Part shown: positions 24,929-35,026 of the stretch, piece by piece | Numbering within the stretch: the first letter of the stretch is position 1 | How the letters are laid out: the number at the start of each line of letters is the position of its first letter | Assembly (NCBI GenBank): GCA_021307315.1 | Contig: JAJSPD010000001.1 | Coordinates: 124,001-188,000, forward strand | Origin: Bisporella sp. PMI_857 | Taxonomy: Eukaryota > Ascomycota > Leotiomycetes > Helotiales > Helotiaceae | Length of the DNA: 64,000 bases | Direction of reading: 5' to 3' | Program-made: the position numbers and the translations under genes | Notes under the pieces: model-generated | The model's input: only the letters and a program-made list of their open reading frames with translations | The model's database searches: none | Told to the model about the DNA's origin: nothing

Positions 24929-25849
24929 ATGTGTGTCAAGGAGTTTTACGGCTACCAATGTGGGCACTGTTCAGTTCCAATATTGCGTCAATGCCCTCTC
25001 TCCGCGTCCAATCCTATGTATCCAGTTTGCGAGTATCCTGCTGAGCGTCCCATATTTGTTGCAGAATTCTGCCATCCTTGCAGCAGAGTAGTATGGAATG
25101 CTAAAGTACTAGCGGAGGAGGAAAAACATCGTCAACGGCATTTTCGAGGTGAGTGTGATTGTGAGATAACGTTCGCTGGAGAGGACCCAGAGAGACGTGG
25201 AAGGGCAAGAGCGCGAGGACGGGACAAGGGGAAAGAAGTCACAAATGGAGAAGTGGTGCTATACGAAGGAGGATATGATGATGGAAGTACTGGAGACCAT
25301 GGTTTTGAGAGCGAGGAGGCGCAGGGTCCCTTGGTGGTCCCAAGTGAGCCGAAAGATTATGGCGGGGAGAAATTGGCTAGGAATGGGTCTGATGCTTATA
25401 CATACTATGGTATTTACATGGAGGAAGGCTCTGAAGGTTCAGCTGGTCTGGTTGGCCCTATGGTTCCCATTGGTCCTGTGGAGATGGCTGATCCAAATCA
25501 GTCCTACACTGCTGCGGTCGGAGGGTATGGTACATCTGGAGGCCAGCAGCTTATGATGGGTCAGTTCGGTGCTGGCATGAAGTTTTATCCCGCCCCTGTC
25601 AATCTGCCACCACCACCACCACCGATGGCATTCCGCTCACCCACAGCTTCGATGGCCTATAGTCAATATGATCATTATCAGCACTATGGACCAGCACACA
25701 CACACCAACGCCGCATTCACGGACATCGCAGCTATCGCCAGAAGCAAAGACCTCTGTCAAGGGCCAACTCAGTTCCTGTTGCAGAGCCAGAGGGCTCCAC
25801 TTCGGGCAGTAGTCGTCCTCGACAAGTTAGCGATGTGGGACAAGACTGA
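24929..25849 (+). CDS. Cys-rich N-terminus protein, function unknown
   Basis: Single-exon 306-aa protein without a family I can name. The first 80 residues contain about ten cysteines, including QCGHC, EFCHPC and GECDC, and a His-rich helix AEEEKHRQRH between them; this resembles a small zinc-binding module found in many uncharacterised fungal proteins. The remainder is low complexity: an Arg/Lys patch (GRARARGRDKGK), Gly/Met/Pro-rich segments, a run of seven prolines, a Tyr/His-rich stretch and a Ser-rich end. No signal peptide or membrane segment is visible. It follows a very long upstream region, which suggests complex regulation. Confidence 0.65.
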   Translation: MCVKEFYGYQCGHCSVPILRQCPLSASNPMYPVCEYPAERPIFVAEFCHPCSRVVWNAKVLAEEEKHRQRHFRGECDCEITFAGEDPERRGRARARGRDKGKEVTNGEVVLYEGGYDDGSTGDHGFESEEAQGPLVVPSEPKDYGGEKLARNGSDAYTYYGIYMEEGSEGSAGLVGPMVPIGPVEMADPNQSYTAAVGGYGTSGGQQLMMGQFGAGMKFYPAPVNLPPPPPPMAFRSPTASMAYSQYDHYQHYGPAHTHQRRIHGHRSYRQKQRPLSRANSVPVAEPEGSTSGSSRPRQVSDVGQD

Positions 25850-26010
25850 CATACACTCGAATATTCAGTAGGTCAAACACTTTTTCTTTGTGGAGTACAG
25901 CGTTGGCATTACTAACACAGCATAGTCATACACGCACGGAAGGGAAACGACGCTATGTATAACATATGTACATTCTAAGAGCGTTGTTTTCTTTTCTTTT
26001 CTTCTCTTAC

Positions 26011-27590
26011 TCAACGGTCGACCTCACCGAACACTATTGCATCGTTAGTTATGAATAACAAAAATGGAAGCGTTGCTATTTACCTAAATCCATCGTGCCA
26101 ATTATTGCTACCGCGTCGGCCAACAAGTGACCTCGTGAAATTTGATCGAATGCACCTAAATGTGCAAATCCTGGCGCACGAATCTTACATCTATATGGTC
26201 GCTCACTACCATCACTAACTACGAAGACTCCCATCTCTCCCTTAGGTGCCTCAATTGCTGAGTATGTCTCTCCTGGTGGAACGGTATAGCCTTTGGTGAA
26301 GAGCAGAAAGTGGTGAATCAATGCTTCCATATTCTCCTTCATAGCAGCTCTTGGCGGTGGCGAGACCTTGTAGTCTTCAACACGGATTGGACCAGCGGGG
26401 ATTTTATTAAGGCACTGGTGGATGATGCGTAAAGATTGCCGGAACTCCTCCATTCTGCACAAGTAGCGGTCATAGCAATCGCCGTTTACACCGACTGGAA
26501 CATCAAATTCAACATCGCCATATGCATCGTAAGGCTGGCTCTTCCGGATATCCCATGGCACACCAGAACCACGAAGCATGACACCGGTGAAGGAGTAATT
26601 CAAAGCCTCCTCGGCTGACACAACTCCAATACCCTTGGTCCGCCCGATCCAGATTCTGTTATCAGTCAAAAGTTCTTCGGTCTCGTCTATCCTATCACCA
26701 AATTGGGTTGCCCATTGGTAAATATCATCAAGGAGACCAACTGGAATATCTTGGTGCACACCGCCGGGACGAATATAGGCGGCATGAAGACGGGCTCCCG
26801 ATACACGTTCATAGAATTCCTGGGCCATTTTTAGCATAATATTTCATGACAAATGCAAAATCATTATTACCATAAGTTTCTCCCGTTCCTCAAAGCCCCA
26901 CAAGAAGGGAGTAAGTGCACCAACATCCATGGCGTGAGATAGCACAGACATAAGGTGGTTTAGAATTCGTGTGATTTCGCCAAACATAGTTCTAATCCAC
27001 TTCGCGCGTTCAGGAATCTCGATGTTTAGCAGCTTCTCTACCGCTAAGGAGAAGCACTGCTCATTGGTCATCATAGACACGTAGTCTAATCGGTCAAAGT
27101 ATGGGAGCGCCTGTAGGTAAGTCTTGTATTCAATCAATTTCTCCGTTCCACGGTGCAGCAGTCCAACGTGGGGATCTGAGCGAACAATCTCCTCTCCATT
27201 AAGTTCCAAAATCAATCGCAACACTCCATGGGCAGCAGGATGCTGGGGACCAAAATTCACGGTATAGTGGCGAATCTTCCGGTTTTCGACGCTTTCGGGA
27301 TCGGTACTTGAGTCTGTAATGACATTGAGGTTTTGCGGATCTTGAGGATTATTTGAGGGCTTAAAATGTTCGTTTGTAGGAATCAGACGTGTTGGTTCTA
27401 TAGTAACTAATTAGCATCTATGCACGTATATCAAGCTTTATATGCTCATACGATAATCCGCCTCAACAGCATATCTCCTTGATGGAATTGCAGAAAAAGC
27501 TCGAGATCGCTGGCTTGCTCTGGATACTACTGGGCGCAGGCAGAGGCGTTTGGCGCTGTGGCCTGCAATCCGTGCAATTGACGCAGACAT
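26011..27590 (-). CDS. nuo-49: NADH:ubiquinone oxidoreductase 49-kDa subunit
   Basis: Core subunit of respiratory complex I (NDUFS2), forming part of the quinone-binding pocket. Four exons (27590-27452, 27397-26871, 26819-26084, 26033-26011) give 474 aa. The N-terminus is a basic Ser/Arg-rich presequence. The mature protein shows [52 protein letters not shown] and [10 protein letters not shown], and ends in [32 protein letters not shown] with the last eight residues in a 23-nt terminal exon. These are diagnostic for the family. Divergent from RPC40 across 319 bp. Confidence 0.97.
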
Positions 27591-27909
27591 CACGAAGAGA
27601 AGCAGACAATGTGAATTGTGCCAATCCCCCAAATCGTAGCAATTGGTCAATATCCAATCTTTCAAAGGCAAATGGTCATACCGTCAACGATGGATTAAGC
27701 TCAGATGCTCTAGCGAGGCTAGCCTATGTTATACTAGTGTGTTTAGTGGCGGGGATGAGATTCTGCCAGGACCCCTGCACTGTTTGCAGCCTCAAAAATA
27801 AAAAATAAAAAGTCTCGGCATTCAACAGACCCCTCCATCATCCAATGTCCTTGTCTATATCTGGTTTTTCCTGATCTACCAACAGGTTGCGTGAGGGCTA
27901 GGACCAAAC
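27591..27909. promoter_or_regulatory. Complex I 49-kDa/RPC40 divergent promoter, CCAAT-rich
   Basis: 319 bp between two divergent start codons, with four CCAAT cores: CCAAT at 27621, 27654 and 27842, and the inverted form at 27642. HAP complex control of the mitochondrial gene is the obvious inference; no other site is recognised. Confidence 0.5.
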
Positions 27910-29220
27910 ATGGCGCCTGCAACATACAAGACCCCTTCGCAAGCTGAGGTAGACCGTCGCAAGGTATGCTGTACATTTTGCAAGTTTACTTGCCTGGCTA
28001 ATCATCGCTGTTCAGATAGTAGGAGTCAATGCGGAGACCGTTACAGATGTATCTTCAAGAGATTATCCCGGAAACTTCCCTGGCGAAGACAATTCGTGGG
28101 ACAAAGTATGCGCCCATAGTGTCATACAGGCATAGAGTCACGCTAACTGACCCTCCTATAAGCGCAAGTTCAACACTACCTTTGATGTCCAATTCCACAC
28201 ATTATCTGACTACGATGCAACATTCTCCCTTATTGGCTTGGATGCCTCTGTCGCAAACGCCTTCCGCCGAATTCTAATTGCAGAGATCCCATCGTTAGCT
28301 GTAGAATGGGTCTATGTGAATAACAATACTTCCATTATTCAGGATGAAGTGTTGGCTGCACGCTTGGGTCTTATTCCTTTTAAAGGTGGCAGGGAAGGCC
28401 TCCTCAAGTTCTTGAAATGGTATAAAAAGCCAGAGGAGGGAGAAGAGCGTGAAAATGGAATGGACTGGTAAGTTATCATTGGGCTTTCTTTTGCGATAGC
28501 AGGACACTAACAGCATTGCTTAGGAATACCATTGCCTTAGAACTCAAAGTTGAATGTACGCGAAATCCAGATGCAGCTAAAGGCGAGAAGGATCCTACAA
28601 AGAAGTATCACAATACGCATGTTTACGCCAAGGATATCAAGTTCCAACCTTTTGGTCGTCAAGAACAATACTTCAGCGGTGAAGATGCAATTGCCCCTAC
28701 AAATCCAGATATCTTGATTGCAAAGCTCCGTCCAGGTCAGGTCATTGATATCCAGATGCATGCGATTAAGGGAATTGGAAGCGATCATGCAAAGTTTTCT
28801 CCTGTTGCAACTGCTTCATATCGTCTATTACCCACCATCGATATCTTAAGGCCAATTATTGGCAAGGATGCAGAGAAGTTCTGCAAGTGCTTTCCTAAGG
28901 GTGTAATTGGGCTTGAGCCAATCACAAAGAAGGAGGCTTTACAGGCAGGTAGTGGATATGAAGGTCATGAAGGAAAAATGAAAGCTGTGGTCTTGGATCC
29001 TATGAAAGACACAGTCAGTAGAGAGTGCTTAAGGCATGACGAATTCAATAAAAAAGGCGCTGAGAAGGTTAGGCTGGGCAGAGTTCGGGATCACTTCATA
29101 TTCTCTGTCGAGAGTGTGGGTCAGTGGAAGAGTGATGAGCTGTTCCTCGAGTCGGTTGCGCATCTAAAAGCTAAGGCTACGAGCTTACGAGCGATGATGT
29201 CGACTATTCGGGAGAAGTAA
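27910..29220 (+). CDS. RPC40: RNA polymerase I and III subunit RPAC1 (AC40)
   Basis: Alpha-like subunit shared by RNA polymerases I and III that pairs with AC19 to nucleate assembly. Four exons (27910-27963, 28016-28105, 28163-28467, 28524-29220) give 381 aa. Family features in order: FPGEDNSWDK near the N-terminus, LSDYDATFSLIGLDASVANA and FRRILIAEIPSLAVEWVYV of the dimerisation domain, DEVLAARLGLIPF, the central insert with HTHVYAKDIKF-like sequence (here NTHVYAKDIKFQPFG), and a C-terminal DHFIFSVESVGQW. The third intron splits a Trp codon. Confidence 0.96.
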
Positions 29221-29471
29221 TTGAGTGTACAAAAAATCAAGCATTACCGGAGTTCTGGGGGAGGCGCTGGATAGCAAATGACTTTCACGACAGGTAGACA
29301 TAAGGAGACGCTTGCAAATCATAGAATAATATGTGACAGCCAATTTTGTTGCCATATCTATTTGCTGCCTCCGCAACGTTTCTTGATGTTGTCCAGCCCC
29401 CCAGTGCTCCTGCTAAGTTTGCAAGCTGGATGTCATACACTCTTATCAATGCTCGCTTGAACACGATGTGC

Positions 29472-31067
29472 TTATTGTGGCGTGAACTCTTTGGAAAACC
29501 TAAGCTTGAATTTGAAGCTGACTGTTCCCAGTGATGGATCTGTAACGCCTATCTCCTCTCCATTCTCCAACAGCGCGCCAATCTCCTTGACCAGGTTATG
29601 ACGTGTCTGTGCCTCGAGACTAGCCGGACTCGAGAAATACAGGGTCTTTCCTGCTCCGGATCTAACTGATGGCTTTTTGAGTTGTGCTTCTGGTCTCTCA
29701 GCCAACGACTCCAAGAACTCTTGCAAGGTTGAATTAGGGTCGACCTCTAGATTTCGCGCAAGATTTCCACAAACGGGGCAGTCGTCTTTCTTCTCATGCT
29801 TGAATGTGTAGGTGTATATACTGTCGTTACCACTGTACATCATGTAGTTCTCCTCAAAGCCAAGATTAGGATTACACGTTGTGGCAAGCTTGAATGCCTC
29901 ATTGCAACAGCTAGCAGCAATCACAGCATTGGTGGAAGCTATTGCTGGAATTATGTTTTTCACTACACCTTGAGTAAGTGAGTAAGTGACTCCTTGGATC
30001 TTGAATTCGTTGGCCCGAGCTAACGCTTTCTGGTATAGCCAGGTAATATGCTCGGGATCGTCATTGTCTAGCTTTGGAAAAGGCTTCTCAGATTCCCACG
30101 CAATTATATGTGCCCATTCGATGCAGTGTTCTGGTTGTCGCGGGATCGTAGCTAATGTGCAGAGGGGCACAGCAGCTCTTGGGGCATGCATGTCAAGCTG
30201 GCATTCTAGGCAGGAGGATATAGTGGGAAACACAACTCGGGACTGTCCTTTGAATCCTATATACTTTCTTAGCTATGCTCGCTCCATTGACTTCTGAATA
30301 AGGACCTACCTTCGGTACCACCATCGATCAAGGGCTTGAGGCTCTCCTGGTTGCCCTCATCAAACAGGTTGACTAGAGTAGAATTGATCCATCGACGAGC
30401 CTCTATACTGTCTAGTCCGCATACTACAATAGTGAACTGCAAGTAAAATTCATCGTCTTTGTCCTGGATCTTGCAGTTGTGCGGTGTTATCGTGACACCT
30501 TTGACTCGTTTCATGACGAACTTAGCAGCAACCTCCGCCTTGGATTTCCCAACGTCGCTCTGCCGAAATAGGAATTGGCGATTCAGATTTGAAACATCAA
30601 TAGTATCTAATGTAGTTAGCAGTCTGGATACAATCAAGAGCCTGTTGTAGTATTACCCATATCTATAACGTGGATGTGCTTGAATCCAGAAAGTGCTAAA
30701 TTCTTCAAGATTTCACAGCCAAGACCTCCAGCGCCTCTATAAGACAATTAGAAATCTATATATCCCCAGCTAAATATTAAGGTTGGACGGACTAACATGA
30801 CTCTGTTTTAGTATTAGTAAGAGATGTAGCTTTAGTGAGATAGGTTCAGCGAACAGAATCTTCATTGTATCAAGCACACTAATAGCCTCATCGCTAGTAT
30901 CATAATCAGGATCCGTAAATGGCCCACGCGATTTGCGAATGTTGTCAAGATAGGCCCTGCAGCAATCCATTAGCGTGAGGTCATCGTGGGAGGAAGTTAG
31001 CCTACCATCTTGACTTTTGTGGAGGTAAAGAAGAAGCCTCTTGTTGTATCATGACTGGTTGCGACAT
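29472..31067 (-). CDS. UBA3: NEDD8-activating E1 catalytic subunit Uba3
   Basis: Adenylates NEDD8/Rub1 and transfers it to Ubc12, the first step of cullin neddylation; works with Ula1. Exons: 31067-31006, 30956-30855, 30802-30797, 30736-30657, 30606-30310 and 30256-29472, totalling 443 aa. The third exon is only 6 nt (AGTCAT). With it the protein reads [20 protein letters not shown], the ATP-binding strand and glycine loop; without it two strand residues are lost. Further motifs: [38 protein letters not shown], the catalytic cysteine in [19 protein letters not shown], and the zinc cysteine pairs CLEC and CPVCG. The C-terminal ubiquitin-fold domain follows. Both short introns around the microexon have GT-AG ends and typical lengths of 52 and 60 nt. 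Confidence 0.95.
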
Positions 31068-31427
31068 TCTGGTGGTTTTCCAGAATTCAAAGAGAGGGTC
31101 AAGGAAAGAGGAAGAAAAGAGGACCATCAGGCTACTGAAATCAACGAGGCAAACGAACGAAGCTTCTTATCGCCTTGCATAAGGGCGTTATCATAAGCGC
31201 GTTAAGCGCCGCCTCGCTCCCATTTCTCAGCCTTGCCCTGGCTTTCTCTCGCTGCTACAAGCTTCATTCGATTAATATAAGTTGTTGAATTGTTAAAATA
31301 GTTCAATGTTCCGGGAATTTCATTTGGTTCTAGGACGCCAAAACAGGTTATTTCTATCCTCTGGCAATGAGATTTATTGATTCTTTCACCTTAGGAAGCC
31401 CTCTAGTGCTGCCTTGAGGATATCATC
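31068..31427. promoter_or_regulatory. UBA3/TEL2 divergent promoter
   Basis: 360 bp between divergent starts. GC-richer core around 31190-31250 with repeated GCGTTA/GCGCC elements near 31187-31210. No named binding site recognised. Confidence 0.45.
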
Positions 31428-34400
31428 ATGGAAGGACTTCTCACATCTGTGAGCACTTCATACCAAAGTCCCAGCCAGCAAACCAATGAATTTCTTGTCA
31501 AAGTTCCACAAGATCCCGTATATCCTTCTCAACAGCTATATTCGAAGGCTACAAATCCGGCAGAAGCTCTTGAACTGCTTCGTAATGAGCCCGATTATAA
31601 GTGTCTCGTTTCCATTCTTCACTATCTAGCTGACGATAGCTCTGGATTCTCTGTCATATCTCCAAGCCCTATTGCAGCTCAACTGGTATATGTTATTGTT
31701 TCAGAGACTGTTCCAACCTATTGGAATGTTTTGCAAACTCAGGATAGCAAACAGACACAAGGAAGAGCTGCATTACAAAGCTCCCCCGACGCTGATCTTC
31801 TCTTATCTTGTTTGAGAAGCGTTACTGGCTTGAAAGCCCTGTTATTAAGTCTTAAACAATATATCCAAAGATTTCGGGAGAAAAGGAGCATTGAGTCATC
31901 TAATGTCCAGGATAGCTTGACGTCGCTATTGCAAGTTATTTCTCAGGTTCTAGAAGGACACAAAGCAGTATCTGTGATCTCAGATAGAATATGGAATACC
32001 TCGGACGATGTCTCAAGGCAAAAAGCTTTGTGGAACGAGTTCGTTGGCCTTATTGGCGGTGGCCACATATTGGGAGTATGTGCAGAGGCTGAGGATATTG
32101 TAAATGATCTCGATAAGACAGTCTCCTCCAATAAACTTTGGATATCAAATGGGAGCCTATATATCAAATGGCTCGCCAGTAATATCTCATATTGGGTGCG
32201 AGTGTTAGATCAAAATGATGAACAAGGCTGGAAATCATGTGCGGTATTATTGAGTAAATCCTTTCGTCTTGGAAACACAGGTATGGATCTACAGATACTG
32301 GATGCAGGCCGACTTCTAATAGTCAGTAGGAACCATAATCAAGGAGCTCATTACCACATTATTGTTACAAAAGACTGGCTGGTCGACAAGGTTGGAGAAA
32401 GTCATATCCGAACTCTCTGGCTTTGATCAGAAGACTTTTATTTTTGCGACTCTCGATATCATCTCCAAAGAATACTTATTGTCAATAGTAACTTCTGGGG
32501 ATGATTCAGATTGGTGGAAAACAGATGCCGAGGTTGTCTCTGCTTCTGCAGGACTGATGTACTTGATTCTCGGAAACCAGGAATTGAGGAAGAGCCAGCT
32601 GATAAGCTGGTTAACAGCTTCTTCAGGTGCTGGCTTAGGAGAAGGAATTGCAATTAGGCGGGCAGCTATTGCAGCTTTGTCGGACATTAGAATGGATATC
32701 GAAAGTGTACTAGACAGGAGTCTGCAGCAATTTGGAGATCAATTGTACATTAGACATACTCCTATTTTGCAACAAGAAGGTATGGTATTACCACATACGC
32801 GAGATTCTACTTATGCTAAGTAAGTTTCTAGTCCATGCTCAAGTTCTTCTTCTATCAGCTGGATATGTGCGTCGGCAAGCTCCATTGCATCTCGTCAAAA
32901 TGGCGAGATCTGGTGCTTATCTGAACTTGGTCTCAAACAGGCTGGCTGCGTCATCGCCACGGGCTCGATTTCTGGGAATGATCATTGGGGAGGCGTTGTC
33001 CAGTCTTACTGATACGAGTGATAAGAAAATGGACTTTAATATGGAAGAGACGAGCACCTCAGAGGCTAGATGGTACAAAAGTCTGGTAGGGGTATCTGAC
33101 ACTGTTGGCTCCTTCAATGAGCTCAAATCACCAACCACTGTCAAGATTGTCAATCCAGTGCGGCCACATAGGAAGCCTCCTACACAAAAGCCTGATATTC
33201 TACAAGGTACATCGAAGATTGTTGCCATTGAAGAAATCGAGGATGATAGTGAAAAAGAATCGGATAAAGAAGACTTGCCTTCATATGCAAAACCCGACTC
33301 TGATGCTGAAGATTCGGATGAAGATCCAACCATAATAACTCGGAACAAGTCTACAGCTCCGGTGTATATTCGAGATTTGATAAAATACCTCAGAGATACA
33401 GATAACTATGATAAACAAAAGCTAGGACTACAGACCGCCGCAGCACTTGTCCGGAGAAAGGCAAATTTTGGTACAGAAGTCAGCTCTCATGCTGAGGAAT
33501 TGGCAAGCATTCTTGTCGGCTTGCAAGACAAATACGAACTTGAAAATTTTGTAGAGCTGCGCTCACAAGGGATGATCGCCTTGCTTATAGCGCAACCCTT
33601 AAAGATAGGACAATGGTATTCCAAAGCCTTCTTCGACGGCGACTACTCCATCTCACAACGAGCATCTATCCTCATCACACTCGGTCTAGGAGCTCGAGAA
33701 CTAGGTGGATTCGGAGCTGAAAACGAGAAAGCTGAAAACGAGAAGCTAGGAGTCGCCTCGGCATTTCCATCAAAAACACTTCCAGAAAGCATGCACAAAC
33801 TCTATGCTCCAATGCCAACATCAACTACCACCGCAATCGACAACCTCTCTACCACGCTCACAAACACCATGATTGCCCCCATGGCTGCCTCGCTAGCTGA
33901 TAAACTCACCGGGCCATCTATCCTCAAAGTCCGCACCTTCTCCTCTCGAATGGCAGTAGAGAAGAAGCGCAAAAAGCCCATCGCAAATGCCCTCGCAAAA
34001 GTGGTAGCAGACGGTTTCTTCTTTCCTCTGAGCGGCCGCTTCTTCATCCACCTCAAAGCCTACGGTGCTTCGCGCTCCAACATAGCATATGAGCCTTACC
34101 TCCTCGCCCTCTTCATCAAGACGCTGTCTTTACTCATCCACGCCTCTGGTCCCTCCACCCTCTCGCTCCCACAAATGACCTCCGAGTTCTGGGACCTCTT
34201 ACTCAGCCTCAGGTCGCAAAGTATAGGCGATATTACTGTTGTGGAAGCGTTGCTATTTGGATTCTTAACAATACTGGAGATTAATGAGGATAAGCGGAGG
34301 TTGGTCGATGCGCATGGACGACAGATGCTGGAGACGCAGGAATGGGTTGAGGCAGTGTTTGGACGGGTTTCTGGGGGGAGCGAGGAGGATGATCGGGTGC

Positions 34401-34495
34401 GGATGCTGGCTGCTGGTTGTTTGTTCAGGTTGAGGGAGGTGGTTGAGAAGTATCAGGCTTTGTTGCTGGGTGATCTGGCTAGTTTCCAGAATTGA
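31428..34495 (+). CDS. TEL2: Telomere length regulation protein Tel2
   Basis: Part of the Tel2-Tti1-Tti2 co-chaperone that stabilises PI3K-like kinases such as Tor, Tel1 and Mec1. Three exons (31428-32280, 32327-32779, 32832-34495) give 989 aa, the expected size. The protein is an all-helical repeat: NPAEALELLRNEPDYKCLV near the N-terminus, then after the second splice AQVLLLSAGYVRRQAPLHL and SPRARFLGMIIGEALSSLTD, characteristic of the conserved Tel2 region. An acidic disordered loop (EEIEDDSEKESDKEDL) separates it from the C-terminal helical domain containing YIRDLIKYLRDTDNYDK and the ASILITLGLGARELGG block. Introns are 46 and 52 nt with clean GT-AG ends. Confidence 0.92.
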
Positions 34496-35026
34496 AATGG
34501 CATAGGCTTGATCAGTAGAGAAAGTATAAGAGTCGCCAATTATTCAAGACTTATTCTCGAAGTAAGAAGCCGCCGAACATCAAGATTAGCAAGTCCTGAT
34601 CTTACTCTATAAATCCGCAAAGCCATTGTGTCTTCTTTTACTAGGACCAGAATATCAAGGATGAAGGGAGATGACGAGCTGAATGAGAGCAAGTATTGAC
34701 TTAACGTGCGAGCTACAGAAGTGATGCTCTTGACCTTTGGCTATCTAATGATCCCAATAGCAAGCAAAATATGCCCAGCCGCCCTCCTTGTATTATAGTA
34801 CAAGGAGCCCAGATTCCTTCTATACGCCATCGCTATGTCATATGCCATCACCAGTGAAAAAATGTACGGGTATCCTTTGTGTCGTGCAAATATGATGCGT
34901 ATTGTACAGAAAGAAGATTAAAGAAATGCAGTGCAGAACATAGACCGGAAAGTGACTACACTTTCGGCCCACATCATCGACCATCACAAATATCTCCCCA
35001 ATCCTTGATATGATAAGTTTCTGCGC
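34496..35026. other. Convergent 3' intergenic region
   Basis: 530 bp between the TEL2 and kinase stop codons; only short meaningless frames. Probably the two 3' UTRs. Confidence 0.5.
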
